Shown: piece by piece, positions 30,423 through 39,492 of the stretch | Numbering within the stretch: the stretch's first letter is position 1 | Layout of the letters: the number at the start of each line of letters is the position of its first letter | Assembly (NCBI RefSeq): GCF_004145405.1 | Contig: NZ_SELQ01000002.1 | Coordinates: forward strand, 248,001-312,000 | Direction: 5' to 3' | Source: Salipiger sp. IMCC34102 | Lineage (GTDB): Bacteria; Pseudomonadota; Alphaproteobacteria; Rhodobacterales; Rhodobacteraceae | DNA: 64,000 nucleotides | The notes under the pieces: generated by a model | Told to the model about the DNA's origin: nothing | What the model saw: only the letters and a program-made list of their open reading frames with translations | Database searches by the model: none | Position numbers and translations under genes: made by a program

Positions 30423-31862
30423 ATGACCGCGATTGTCGATTTTCTGAACACCGTTTTGTGGGGCTACGTCCTCGTCTGGGGCCTGCTGGGCGTCGGCATC
30501 TTCTTCACGATCCGCCTGGGCTTTATTCAGATCCGCCACTTCGCAGAGTATTTCCGCGTCATCATCGGCTCGAACAAGACGTCCTCTTCCGGCATTTCGC
30601 CGCTGCAGGCGCTGACGATTTCGCTGGCGTCACGCGTGGGCACCGGCAACCTCGCGGGTGTCGCGGTGGCGATCTACCTCGGCGGGCCCGGGGCCATCTT
30701 CTGGATGTGGATCGTGGCGCTCGTCGGCATGGCGACGGCCTACGCGGAAAGCACTTTGGCGCAGCTTTACAAGGTGCGCAACGCCAACAGCCAGTATCGC
30801 GGCGGACCGGCCTTCTACATGGCCAACGGCGTGGGATCCCGCGCGATGGGCTATGCCTTCTCGATCTGCCTGATCCTGAGCTTCGGGCTGATCTTCTCGG
30901 CCGTGCAGGCGAACTCGATCTCGCAATCCATGACGGCGGCCTTCGGAATCCCGGGCATCTGGACCGGTATCGTCATCGCGGCCCTCGCCGGGATCGTGAT
31001 CTTCGGCGGCATCCGCTCGATCGCGCGCGTGGCCGAAAAGATCGTCCCCGCCATGGCCGGCGTCTATATCCTCGTGGCGCTCTACGTGCTGGTCATCAAC
31101 ATCACCGAGGTGCCGGGGATGCTGGCCACGATCGTGGGCTCCGCCTTCGGGTTCGAGCAGGCGACGGGCGGCGTCACGGGCGGCATCATGGTGGCACTCC
31201 TGAACGGCGTGAAGCGCGGCCTCTTCTCCAACGAGGCGGGCATGGGCTCCGCCCCCAACATCGCGGCAACCGCGGTGCCGGACCCGCACCACCCCTCCAG
31301 CCAGGGGCTCGTGCAGGGGTTGGGCGTCTTCATCGACACGTTGGTGATCTGCACCGCCACGGCGCTGATGATCCTGCTGTCGGGGGCGGTCGACTATGGC
31401 CCCGAGGGGGCACAGGGCATGGTTCTGACCCAGAACGCGCTGTCCGAACATATCGGCGCCGCCGGTCCGATCTTCATCGCCATCGCGATCCTGTTCTTCG
31501 CCTTCACCTCGATCATTGGCAACTATTCCTACGCCGAAAGCGCCATGGAATTCCTCGGTCTCGGCACCGCGGGGCCGTTGGCCGTGCTCAAGCTGATCGC
31601 GCTTGCCATGGTCATCTGGGGCGCCGTCCAGCCGGTGGCGACGGTGTTCAACTTCGCGGATGCGAGCATGGCGGTCATGGCCACGATCAACCTCGTGGCG
31701 ATCGTGATCCTTTCGGGCACGGTGAAGCAATTGACCGACGACTACTTCGCGCAGCGCAAGGCGGGGAAGGAGCCGCTCTTCCGGTTCAAGGACCACCCGC
31801 GTCTCGACAAGGGTATCGACCCCACGATCTGGAACCGCGATGTCGCGGCGGAGCGCCGCTAA
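30423..31862 (+). CDS. Sodium/alanine symporter (AGCS family)
   Basis: A 479-residue inner-membrane transporter with about 11 helices that imports alanine or glycine with sodium. Family strings: SLASRVGTGNLAGVAVAIYL and GPGAIFWMWIVALVGMATAY, GGPAFYMANG, and KRGLFSNEAGMGSAPNIAAT. ATG is preceded by AAGGACAAGCC. It is encoded alone, divergent from ndk. Confidence 0.96.
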   Translation: MTAIVDFLNTVLWGYVLVWGLLGVGIFFTIRLGFIQIRHFAEYFRVIIGSNKTSSSGISPLQALTISLASRVGTGNLAGVAVAIYLGGPGAIFWMWIVALVGMATAYAESTLAQLYKVRNANSQYRGGPAFYMANGVGSRAMGYAFSICLILSFGLIFSAVQANSISQSMTAAFGIPGIWTGIVIAALAGIVIFGGIRSIARVAEKIVPAMAGVYILVALYVLVINITEVPGMLATIVGSAFGFEQATGGVTGGIMVALLNGVKRGLFSNEAGMGSAPNIAATAVPDPHHPSSQGLVQGLGVFIDTLVICTATALMILLSGAVDYGPEGAQGMVLTQNALSEHIGAAGPIFIAIAILFFAFTSIIGNYSYAESAMEFLGLGTAGPLAVLKLIALAMVIWGAVQPVATVFNFADASMAVMATINLVAIVILSGTVKQLTDDYFAQRKAGKEPLFRFKDHPRLDKGIDPTIWNRDVAAERR

Positions 31863-31902
31863 TCCGCTTTCCCGGGGCGCGCCTCTCTGCTAGAGGCGCG
31901 CC

Positions 31903-33756
31903 ATGCTGAAGATTTCCGACATCACCTATTCCGTCGAAGGCCGCACGCTGCTCGAGCACGCGACCGTCACCATTCCCACCGGCCACAAGGTGGGTCTCGT
32001 GGGGCGCAACGGCACCGGCAAGACGACGCTGTTCCGCATCATCCGCGGCGAGATGGTGCTCGACACCGGCACGATCGATATCCCCCGCGGCTGGCGGATC
32101 GGTGGCGTCAGCCAGGAAGTGCCCGGCAACGAGGTCAGCCTGATCGACACCGTCCTGCGCGCCGACACCGAACGCGAGGCGCTGCTGGCGGAGGCCGAGA
32201 CCGCCACCGACCCCACCCGCATTGCCGACATCCAGACGCGGCTTGCCGACATCGACGCCTGGTCGGCCGAGGCGCGCGCCTCGACGATCCTCAAGGGTCT
32301 CGGCTTCACCGACGAAGAGCAGCGCATGCCCTGCTCCGCCTTCTCGGGTGGTTGGCGGATGCGGGTGGCGCTGGCCGCCGTCTTGTTCTCAGAACCCGAC
32401 CTGCTGCTGCTCGACGAGCCGACGAACTACCTCGACCTCGAAGGGGCACTCTGGCTCGAGGCCTATATCGGCAAGTACCCCCACACTGTGCTGATCGTCA
32501 GCCACGACCGGGAGCTTCTCAACCGCTCCGTGGGCGGCATCCTGCACCTCGAGAACAAGGGCCTGACCTATTACACCGGCCCCTATGACCAGTTCGCCCG
32601 CCAACGCGCCGAGAAGATCGCGCTGCTGACCTCTGCGGCCAAGAAACAGGACGCCAAGCGCGAGCATCTGCAGAAGTTCGTGGATCGCTTCAAGGCCAAG
32701 GCCTCCAAGGCGAAACAGGCCCAGTCCCGCGTCAAGGCGCTCGAGAAGATGGAGACGATCCGCGTCCCCGCCGACGCCGCCCGCACGGTCTTCACCTTCC
32801 CCGAACCCGAGGAGCTCTCGCCGCCCATCATCGCGACCGAGGGGGCCGCGGTGGGCTACGGCAACCAGATCATCCTGCACGATCTGAACTTGCGCATCGA
32901 TCAAGACGACCGGATCGCCCTTCTGGGCCGCAACGGCGAAGGCAAGTCGACGCTCTCCAAGATGCTCTCGGACCGGCTGCCCGTCGCCCGCGGCAAGATG
33001 GTCACCGCCAACAAGCTGCGCATCGGCTTCTTCGCCCAGCACCAGGTGGACGAATTGCGAGTCGAGGAAACCCCGCTTGAACACCTCCTGCGCGAACGCC
33101 CCGAGGAGGGTCAGGCGAAACTGCGCGCCCGGCTCGCAGGCTTCGGACTTGGCGCGGATCAGGCCGAAACCGAAGTGGGCCGCCTCTCGGGCGGTCAAAA
33201 GGCGCGCCTCTCGCTGCTGCTGGCCACCCTGCCCGCGCCGCACCTGCTGATCCTCGACGAGCCGACCAACCACCTCGACATCGAAAGCCGCGAGGCGCTG
33301 GTCGAGGCGCTGACCGCCTACTCCGGCGCCGTGATCCTCGTCAGCCACGACATGCATCTTTTGTCGATGGTGGCCGACCGGCTCTGGCTGGTGAAGGGCG
33401 GACACGTCAAACCCTACGACGATGACCTGCATAGCTACCGCAAGATGCTGCTGACTCCGGACAAGCCCGCGAAGGCGGAAAAGCCCGCACCGCCCAAGGC
33501 GAAAAAGCCCAGTCGCGACCAGATCCTCGCCCTGCGCGCCGAGGCCCGCAAGGCAGAGGAGCGCGTCACCAAGATCAACGAGATGCGCGACAAGCTGGCG
33601 AAGAAACTGGCCGACCCCGAACTCTACGAGGACAGCCGCATCGGTGAGCTCGCCACCTGGAACAAGAAATACGCCGAGGTGATGGACGGCCTCTCCCGCG
33701 CGGAGGCGATGTGGATGGCCGCTCTGGAACAATTGGAAAGGGCCGAAAGCGCCTGA
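31903..33756 (+). CDS. ABC-F ATPase (YheS-like)
   Basis: A 617-residue soluble protein with two ABC ATPase domains and no membrane part, so an ABC-F translation factor rather than a transporter. First domain: Walker A GRNGTGKTT, signature SAFSGGWRMRVALA, Walker B LLLLDEPTNYLDLEG. The linker (about residues 240-310) is Lys/Arg-rich and helical. Second domain: GRNGEGKST, RLSGGQKARLS, LILDEPTNHLDIES. A charged coiled-coil C-terminus follows. The C-terminal extension and 617-residue length resemble YheS. It likely acts on stalled ribosomes. Confidence 0.92.
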   Translation: MLKISDITYSVEGRTLLEHATVTIPTGHKVGLVGRNGTGKTTLFRIIRGEMVLDTGTIDIPRGWRIGGVSQEVPGNEVSLIDTVLRADTEREALLAEAETATDPTRIADIQTRLADIDAWSAEARASTILKGLGFTDEEQRMPCSAFSGGWRMRVALAAVLFSEPDLLLLDEPTNYLDLEGALWLEAYIGKYPHTVLIVSHDRELLNRSVGGILHLENKGLTYYTGPYDQFARQRAEKIALLTSAAKKQDAKREHLQKFVDRFKAKASKAKQAQSRVKALEKMETIRVPADAARTVFTFPEPEELSPPIIATEGAAVGYGNQIILHDLNLRIDQDDRIALLGRNGEGKSTLSKMLSDRLPVARGKMVTANKLRIGFFAQHQVDELRVEETPLEHLLRERPEEGQAKLRARLAGFGLGADQAETEVGRLSGGQKARLSLLLATLPAPHLLILDEPTNHLDIESREALVEALTAYSGAVILVSHDMHLLSMVADRLWLVKGGHVKPYDDDLHSYRKMLLTPDKPAKAEKPAPPKAKKPSRDQILALRAEARKAEERVTKINEMRDKLAKKLADPELYEDSRIGELATWNKKYAEVMDGLSRAEAMWMAALEQLERAESA

Positions 33757-33795
33757 TCTTCATCTTGCAAGATAAACTCCCGCCGGAGGCTCCGA
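33757..33795. repeat. Extragenic repeat copy C
   Basis: Minus-strand reading: GCCTCCGGCGGGAGTTTATC then TTGCAAGATGAAGAT. The part TCTTGCAAGA is a perfect 10-base dyad, as in copy E but with different inner bases. It begins one base after the ABC-F stop. Confidence 0.65.
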
Positions 33796-33831
33796 CAGCG
33801 CCGCCAGTCTGACGTCGCCCATTCAAGATCC

Positions 33832-33870
33832 GATCCTCGCTTTACTTAAAATACTCCCGCCGGAGGCTTC
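33832..33870. repeat. Extragenic repeat copy D
   Basis: Minus-strand reading: GAAGCCTCCGGCGGGAGTAT then TTTAAGTAAAGCGAGG. It shares the GC-rich half with copies C and E but not the second half. It lies 75 bases from copy C, in the same orientation. Confidence 0.6.
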
Positions 33871-33882
33871 CACGGTTCCCCC

Positions 33883-34509
33883 ATGACCGACATGACGTTC
33901 CTGATCACCGCCTTCACCACCCTGTTCGTCGTCATCGACCCCATCGGCATGGCGCCGCTCTTCGTGGCGATGACGCAAGGGATGAACCGACACCAGCGGC
34001 GCGCCATCGCGATCCGGGCCTGCGTGGCGGGTGTCGTGATCCTGATGATCTTCGCCTTCGCGGGCGAGGCCCTGCTGGAGTTCATCGGAATTTCCATGCC
34101 CGCCTTCCGCATCGCGGGGGGCGTGCTCTTGTTCCTCACGGCGCTCGACATGCTCTTCGAACGGCGCCAGCAGCGGCGCGAGGACAATTCCAGCGATCAC
34201 GTCGATCCCGAGATGGACCCCTCCATCTTCCCGCTGGCCATTCCGCTGATCGCGGGACCCGGGGCCATCGCCACGATCATCCTGCTCACCGGCCAGGCAG
34301 ACACGGCGATCGGGATCGGCGCGGTGCTGGGCGTGATGGCCTTCGTGATCGCGATCGTCTTCGCGCTCTTCATGGCAGCGGGTCTGCTGGAGCGCGCCCT
34401 GGGCAAGACCGGGATCAACGTCGTCACCCGTCTGCTGGGCATGCTGCTCGCGGCACTGTCGGTGCAGTTCATCCTCGACGGGTTGAAGGGTTTCGGTCTG
34501 GCCGGCTGA
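33883..34509 (+). CDS. MarC-family membrane protein
   Basis: A 208-residue inner-membrane protein with about six helices. The string FVVIDPIGMAPLFVAMTQGM near the N-terminus and FPLAIPLIAGPGAIATIILL around residue 115 are MarC family marks. MarC proteins were once linked to multiple antibiotic resistance, but their function is unproven. It follows two repeat copies and precedes the protease gene by 16 bases, so they may share a transcript. Confidence 0.93.
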   Translation: MTDMTFLITAFTTLFVVIDPIGMAPLFVAMTQGMNRHQRRAIAIRACVAGVVILMIFAFAGEALLEFIGISMPAFRIAGGVLLFLTALDMLFERRQQRREDNSSDHVDPEMDPSIFPLAIPLIAGPGAIATIILLTGQADTAIGIGAVLGVMAFVIAIVFALFMAAGLLERALGKTGINVVTRLLGMLLAALSVQFILDGLKGFGLAG

Positions 34510-34525
34510 CACCTATATCTGGTCC

Positions 34526-35104
34526 ATGAACACCGATCAGATCATGCAGGTCACCTTCCTCGCCCTCATGGGCGGGGCGATCTTCGTAAGCTACCTCGTC
34601 AGCCAGCGCGGCCAGATGGGCCGCGTCGCCCAACAGGCCAGCATCTGGGGGCTGATCTTCGTCGGCGTCATCGCCGCCGTCGGGTTGTGGGGCGACATCA
34701 GCCGGGACATCCTCCCACGCCAGTCGGTCACCCAGGGCGGTGACATCGTGTTGCCGCAGCAGGCGGACGGACATTACTACGTGCAACTCGACGTGAACGG
34801 CACGCCGATCGATTTCGTCGTGGATACCGGGGCCAGCCAGATGGTGCTGAGCCGCGCGGACGCGCTCCGGGCCGGCCTCGACCCCGAGAGCTTGCGCTAC
34901 CTGGGTTCCGCCAGCACGGCGAACGGCGTGGTGCGCACCGCCAACGTCCGGCTCGACAGCGTCCGCCTGGGTCCATTGACCGAAACCGACGTCCCCGCCG
35001 TCGTCAACGAAGGCGAGATGTTCGGCTCGCTTCTGGGCATGAGCTACCTCAGCCGATTTTCCGCCATCCAGATTCGCGACGGCGAACTGGTCCTCACCCG
35101 ATAG
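34526..35104 (+). CDS. Retropepsin-like aspartic protease, membrane-anchored (TIGR02281 type)
   Basis: A 192-residue protein. Two N-terminal hydrophobic helices (residues about 8-25 and 37-55) anchor it. The remaining domain has one aspartic protease motif, DFVVDTGASQMVLS, in which the catalytic Asp-Thr-Gly is present. A second conserved region is LGMSYLSRFS. Such single-lobe proteases act as dimers. It is followed after eight bases by a tiny lipoprotein gene with TAGGAG overlapping its stop. Confidence 0.9.
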   Translation: MNTDQIMQVTFLALMGGAIFVSYLVSQRGQMGRVAQQASIWGLIFVGVIAAVGLWGDISRDILPRQSVTQGGDIVLPQQADGHYYVQLDVNGTPIDFVVDTGASQMVLSRADALRAGLDPESLRYLGSASTANGVVRTANVRLDSVRLGPLTETDVPAVVNEGEMFGSLLGMSYLSRFSAIQIRDGELVLTR

Positions 35105-35112
35105 GAGTGCCC

Positions 35113-35205
35113 ATGCGCCTGACCCTGCTGCTGATCCTGACCCTCGCCGCCTGCAGCCCGCAGCCGCAAATCCCCGAAGGGTTCGACCCGACCTTCGCCT
35201 ACTAG
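35113..35205 (+). CDS. 30-residue lipoprotein
   Basis: ATG at 35113, eight bases after the protease gene, with a good AGGAG site; reads to TAG at 35205. Residues 1-13 are a basic-hydrophobic signal (MRLTLLLILTLAAC) with lipobox LAAC and C14 as the lipid attachment site. The mature part is only 17 residues, proline-rich, ending in FDPTFAY. No family recognised. Its last four bases overlap the end of holC on the other strand. Confidence 0.6.
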   Translation: MRLTLLLILTLAACSPQPQIPEGFDPTFAY

Positions 35206-35678
35206 GCCCGGGCGTCCGACCCGCCGCTTTCGGCTTTATTCGTCCAGCGGCCGTCCTCCTGTGCCCAGTACTGGGCCGCCACCCCCTGCCCGGTCAGCGT
35301 CTTCCACTGGGTGCGCGCGGCGGACAGGGCGCTTTCGTCGTGCCCGTCAAAGAGCACGCAAGCGCGCTTCGAGGTGGCGACTTCCGCCGCCGTCAGATCC
35401 GCGCCTGCGATGCACATCACGCAGTCGAAGCCCTCCATCCCGACCTGCGTCCCCAGCAGGATCGGCTGATCCGCGTCCGAAGGCCCCCCGGCCATTCCGT
35501 GGGCGCGAAAGCTCTCGGGCGGCCCTTGCCATAGCAGCGCGTCGAGCTGCGCCAGCTGGTCGGGATCGGTCCCGCGCACCAGCACCCGCCAGCCCTGCCC
35601 GCGCGCCCGGTCCAGCAGGCCGGGCAGGGTCGACTCCAGCGAACTTTCGGTCAGATGATAGAAGTAGACGGCGCCCAT
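35202..35678 (-). CDS. holC: DNA polymerase III chi subunit
   Basis: A 158-residue HolC protein that links SSB to the clamp loader. The N-terminus MGAVYFYHLTESSLE and the region LDALLWQGPPESFRAHG are typical of alphaproteobacterial chi. ATG 35678 overlaps the pepA stop (ATGA), the usual pepA-holC pairing. Confidence 0.94.
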   Translation of the reverse strand: MGAVYFYHLTESSLESTLPGLLDRARGQGWRVLVRGTDPDQLAQLDALLWQGPPESFRAHGMAGGPSDADQPILLGTQVGMEGFDCVMCIAGADLTAAEVATSKRACVLFDGHDESALSAARTQWKTLTGQGVAAQYWAQEDGRWTNKAESGGSDARA

Positions 35679-37144
35679 CAGCTCTCGAAGCGGTCCGCGA
35701 TCAACCGGTTGAGGGCCAGCACGCCCCAGCCGGTCGCGCCCTTCGGCGCAAGGTCCGTGGCCGACGACCGGCTGGCGGTGCCCGCGATATCCAGGTGGCA
35801 CCACGGCACGTCATCCTTCACGAAACGGCCCAGGAATTGCGCTGCCGTGATCGACCCCGCCATGCGCCCTCCGGAGTTCTTCACGTCCGCGATATGGCTG
35901 TCGATGATCTTGTCGTAGGCAGACCCCATCGGCATCCGCCAGGCACCTTCGCCTTCCGCCGCGCAGGCGGCCAGGAAATCCTCCGCTAGCGCGTCGGAAT
36001 TGCCGAAGACCCCCGCGCGCTCGTGGCCCAGGGCCACCAGCATCGCCCCGGTCAGCGTGGCGAGGTCGATGATCCCCGTGGGCTTGAACCGATCCTGCGC
36101 GTACCACAGCACGTCCGCGAGAACGAGGCGGCCTTCCGCGTCGGTGTTGATCACCTCGATCGTGTCCCCCTTCATCGAGGTGACCACGTCGCCCGGCTTG
36201 TAGGCGCGGCCGTCGGGCATGTTCTCGACCAGTCCGACGAGGCCCACGACATTGGCCTTCGCCTTGCGCAGCGCCAGGGTCCGCATGACGCCCGCGACGG
36301 TGCCCGCGCCACCCATGTCCATCGTCATGTCTTCCATGCCCGCGCCCGGCTTGATCGAGATGCCCCCGGTGTCGAAGGTCACCCCCTTGCCGACCAGCGC
36401 GAAGGGGGCGGCATCGCCGCCGCCGTTCCACTGCATCACCACCACCTTCGAGGGCGCCTCGGACCCCTGCCCCACGGCCAGCAGCGCGCCCATGCCGAGA
36501 CGCTTCAGCTCGTCCTCTTCGAGGATCTCGACTTCGAGGCCCAGGTCCTGCATCGCGGCCAGCCGTGCGGCGAAATCATCCGTCGTCAGCACGTTGCCCG
36601 GTGCATTGATCAGGTCGCGCGTGAAATAGATGCCTTCGGCCACGGCCATGCCGGTGCGCGCGGCCTTGGCCGCCTCCTCGGGGGTATCGCTGCGCAAGGA
36701 CACGGGGCCTTGGTCCTTGCCCTTGTCGGTCTTGTGATCGGTAAAGCGGTAGCCCCGCAGCACGAGCCCCAACGCGATGTCGGACAGATCCGCGCGGTCC
36801 CCAGCAAGCACCGTCAGCGCGCTGTCCTTCTGCGCCACCGCCAGTTTTCCGCCCAGCTTGCGCGCGGCCGCGGGATCGTCCTGCGGGCCTGCCTTCACGA
36901 CCAGCACCAGATCCGCCGCAAGGCCCGCGGGAAAGTTCACCGAACGCAAGTCGCCTGCCTTCGCCGAGGCGAACCCTTTGCTGGACACGACGCGGGTGAC
37001 CGATCCCCCGGCCAGATCGTCGACCGCCTTCGCCCCCGCGCTCAGCGTCCCGTCCTCTTCCACGAAGACCGCGATGGCCCCCGTCACCTCGGCCAGGGTG
37101 TCGAGGTCCATCGCATCGAAGCGGATGTCGGTCATGTCGGTCAT
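35678..37144 (-). CDS. pepA: Leucyl aminopeptidase (M17)
   Basis: A 488-residue cytosolic M17 metallopeptidase that cleaves N-terminal residues from peptides. The C-terminal catalytic domain has two-metal ligands: GVTFDTGGISIKPGAGMEDM, MKGDTIEVINTDAEGRLVL (the NTDAEGRL signature) and downstream TLTGAM. The N-terminal domain is the normal macro-like fold. ATG 37144 or 37135 (second Met) could be the start. Confidence 0.95.
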   Translation of the reverse strand: MTDMTDIRFDAMDLDTLAEVTGAIAVFVEEDGTLSAGAKAVDDLAGGSVTRVVSSKGFASAKAGDLRSVNFPAGLAADLVLVVKAGPQDDPAAARKLGGKLAVAQKDSALTVLAGDRADLSDIALGLVLRGYRFTDHKTDKGKDQGPVSLRSDTPEEAAKAARTGMAVAEGIYFTRDLINAPGNVLTTDDFAARLAAMQDLGLEVEILEEDELKRLGMGALLAVGQGSEAPSKVVVMQWNGGGDAAPFALVGKGVTFDTGGISIKPGAGMEDMTMDMGGAGTVAGVMRTLALRKAKANVVGLVGLVENMPDGRAYKPGDVVTSMKGDTIEVINTDAEGRLVLADVLWYAQDRFKPTGIIDLATLTGAMLVALGHERAGVFGNSDALAEDFLAACAAEGEGAWRMPMGSAYDKIIDSHIADVKNSGGRMAGSITAAQFLGRFVKDDVPWCHLDIAGTASRSSATDLAPKGATGWGVLALNRLIADRFES

Positions 37145-37276
37145 AGCAGTGCCTTTCCGGGGCAGGGTCGATCGGGTTTCGACCTTGCTAGCGAGACTGC
37201 GCCGCTTTGACCAGATTGCAGTTTTCGCGCGACGCCGCCTCGGCTAGGTTGCGCGGACACGACGAAGGCGGGACGC

Positions 37277-38401
37277 TTGGGACGGATCGACAGATATCTG
37301 CTGAGACAGCTCACGCTCGTCTTCAACTTCTTCGGCCTCGTGCTGGTGCTGGTCTACTGGATCAACGCGGCGGTGCGGCTCTTCGACCAACTCATCGCGG
37401 ACGGGCAATCGGCGACGGCCATCGGCGAATTGCTCATCCTGACCTTGCCGGGCGTCATCCGCATCGTCGTGCCGATCGCGGCTTTCGCGGCCTCGGTCTA
37501 CGTGACCAACCGGCTAAGCCAGGATTCCGAGCTCGTGGTCGTGCAGGCCACCGGCTTCTCGCCCTGGCGGCTGGCGCGCCCGGCCTTCTATTTCGGCGTG
37601 CTGGTCCTTGCCGGCATGTCGGTGCTGGTGCATCTGCTGGTGCCGCTCTCGGCCTCGGCGCTGTCGGACCGCCAGACCGAGCTTGCGCAGAGCATCACCG
37701 CGCGGCTGCTGACCGAGGGGCAGTTCATCGAGCCGTCGGACGCGATGACGATCTACATCCGCGAAATCTCTCCCGAGGGGGAGCTGCGCGACGTCTTTCT
37801 GTCCGACATGAGCGCCCCCGACACCACCGTGACCTACACGGCGGGCCGCGCCTACCTCGTGCGCAGCGACGACCGGTCGCAACTGGTGATGCTGGACGGG
37901 ATGGCGCAAAGCTACCGGGTCGAGACCGGGCGGCTCGTGGTGACGACTTTCGACGATTTCTCCTACGACCTGGGCGATCTGATCACGCGCGACCCCGAGG
38001 GCCCCCGCAGCCTGCGTCAGGTGCCGACGCACCAGATCCTGGCCAACCGCGCGGCCATCGCGGCGGAAACCGGTGCCACGCCCATGCGCATCGGGCTGGA
38101 GCTGCACGAGCGGATCAACCAGTCGCTTCTGGGCCTCGTCGGCGCGCTGCTGGGATTCTCGGCCTTGCTCGCCGGCGGGTTCAGCCGGTTCGGGCTTTGG
38201 CCGCGGGTGGTCATGGCAGTGGTGCTGATCGTGATCATCAAATCGCTGGAGACGGTGGGCTTCGATCTGGCGGCACAGGATGCGCGCTATTGGCCGGCCG
38301 CCTACCTGTCGATCGCGGCGGGACTGGGGATGGTGGCGGTGCTTTTGTTCATCGCGGCCCGGCCCTACCTCTTGCATCGCAGCCCGCGGGTGGCGGCATG
38401 A
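37277..38401 (+). CDS. lptF: LptF, lipopolysaccharide export permease
   Basis: A 374-residue inner-membrane subunit of the LptB2FGC exporter that lifts LPS from the membrane. Start is TTG 37277, giving GRIDRYLLRQLTLVF as in family members. Six membrane helices: three before and three after a periplasmic beta-jellyroll domain (about residues 105-265). Its TGA overlaps the lptG ATG. Confidence 0.94.
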   Translation: MGRIDRYLLRQLTLVFNFFGLVLVLVYWINAAVRLFDQLIADGQSATAIGELLILTLPGVIRIVVPIAAFAASVYVTNRLSQDSELVVVQATGFSPWRLARPAFYFGVLVLAGMSVLVHLLVPLSASALSDRQTELAQSITARLLTEGQFIEPSDAMTIYIREISPEGELRDVFLSDMSAPDTTVTYTAGRAYLVRSDDRSQLVMLDGMAQSYRVETGRLVVTTFDDFSYDLGDLITRDPEGPRSLRQVPTHQILANRAAIAAETGATPMRIGLELHERINQSLLGLVGALLGFSALLAGGFSRFGLWPRVVMAVVLIVIIKSLETVGFDLAAQDARYWPAAYLSIAAGLGMVAVLLFIAARPYLLHRSPRVAA

Positions 38402-39492
38402 TCCTGGACGCCTATATCGCGCGGCGCTTTGCCCAGACGCTGGTCTATACCTTCGTCGTCTTCGCGTTGCTGATCAGCTTCGTCGCCATCGCCGACACCG
38501 CGCGGCGCTTTTCGGGCGATGGTGCGTCGCTCGCGCAGATCGTGCGGCTCGCCCTGCTCAGCGCCCCCGAGAGCCTCTACGAGATCACGCCGCTCATCAC
38601 GATCATCGCGGTCATCTTCCTTTTTCTCGGCCTCGCGCGGACCTCGGAGCTGGTCGTGGTCCGGGCCGTCGGACGGTCGGGACTGCGCCTTTTGATCGCC
38701 CCGGTGATCGTCGCGATGCTGGCGGGCGTCATCGGGGTGAGCGTGCTCAACCCGATCGTCGCCGCGACCGGTCGCCAGTTCGAGGCCGTCGCCGCCACCT
38801 TCGACGGGCCCGGATCGGTGCTGAGCCTCGGCACCTCGGGCCTGTGGCTGCGGCAAGGCGGGGTGGACGGACAGACCGTGATCCGGGCCGAGCGCGCCAA
38901 CCTGTCTGGCACGCAGCTCATGGGGGCCTCCTTCCTGACCTTCAGCCCCGAAGGCCCCCCCAGCCGCCGGATCGAGGCTGCGTCCGCCCGGCTCGATCCC
39001 GGCCAATGGGTTCTGACCGATGCCAAGATCTGGCCCCTGCAAGGCGCCCAGAACCCCGAGGCGCAGGCCGAGACGGCGGCAAGCATGACGATTCCCTCGA
39101 CACTGACGCCGGACCAGATCCGCAACAGTTTCGGCACGCCCTCGGAAGTGGCGATCTGGGATTTGCCGCAATTCATCGAGCGGCTGCAACAGGCGGGGTT
39201 CTCGGCGCAGCGCCACCGGGTCTGGCTGCAGATGGAACTGTCGTCACCGGCCTTTCTCGCTGCGATGGTCCTGATCGGCGCCGCTTTCACCATGCGCCCC
39301 CAGCGGGCGGGGCGCGTGGGCCTGAACGTCCTGCTGGCCATCATCGTGGCCTTCGCCATTTACTTCATCCGCAACTTTGCCCAGATCCTGGGCGAGAACG
39401 GCGACATTCCCGTGGTGCTGGCAGCCTGGGTCCCGCCGATCGCCGCCGTGGGCCTTGCCATGGGCCTGCTGCTGCAACGGGAGGACGGTTGA
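38398..39492 (+). CDS. lptG: LptG, lipopolysaccharide export permease
   Basis: A 364-residue partner of LptF with the same topology. The start DAYIARRFAQTLVYTF and the helix following LARTSELVVVRAVGRSGLRL are family-like; the C-terminal helices end in AVGLAMGLLLQ. ATG lies in an ATGA overlap with lptF, and the lptD ATG begins at its stop codon. Confidence 0.94.
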   Translation: MILDAYIARRFAQTLVYTFVVFALLISFVAIADTARRFSGDGASLAQIVRLALLSAPESLYEITPLITIIAVIFLFLGLARTSELVVVRAVGRSGLRLLIAPVIVAMLAGVIGVSVLNPIVAATGRQFEAVAATFDGPGSVLSLGTSGLWLRQGGVDGQTVIRAERANLSGTQLMGASFLTFSPEGPPSRRIEAASARLDPGQWVLTDAKIWPLQGAQNPEAQAETAASMTIPSTLTPDQIRNSFGTPSEVAIWDLPQFIERLQQAGFSAQRHRVWLQMELSSPAFLAAMVLIGAAFTMRPQRAGRVGLNVLLAIIVAFAIYFIRNFAQILGENGDIPVVLAAWVPPIAAVGLAMGLLLQREDG

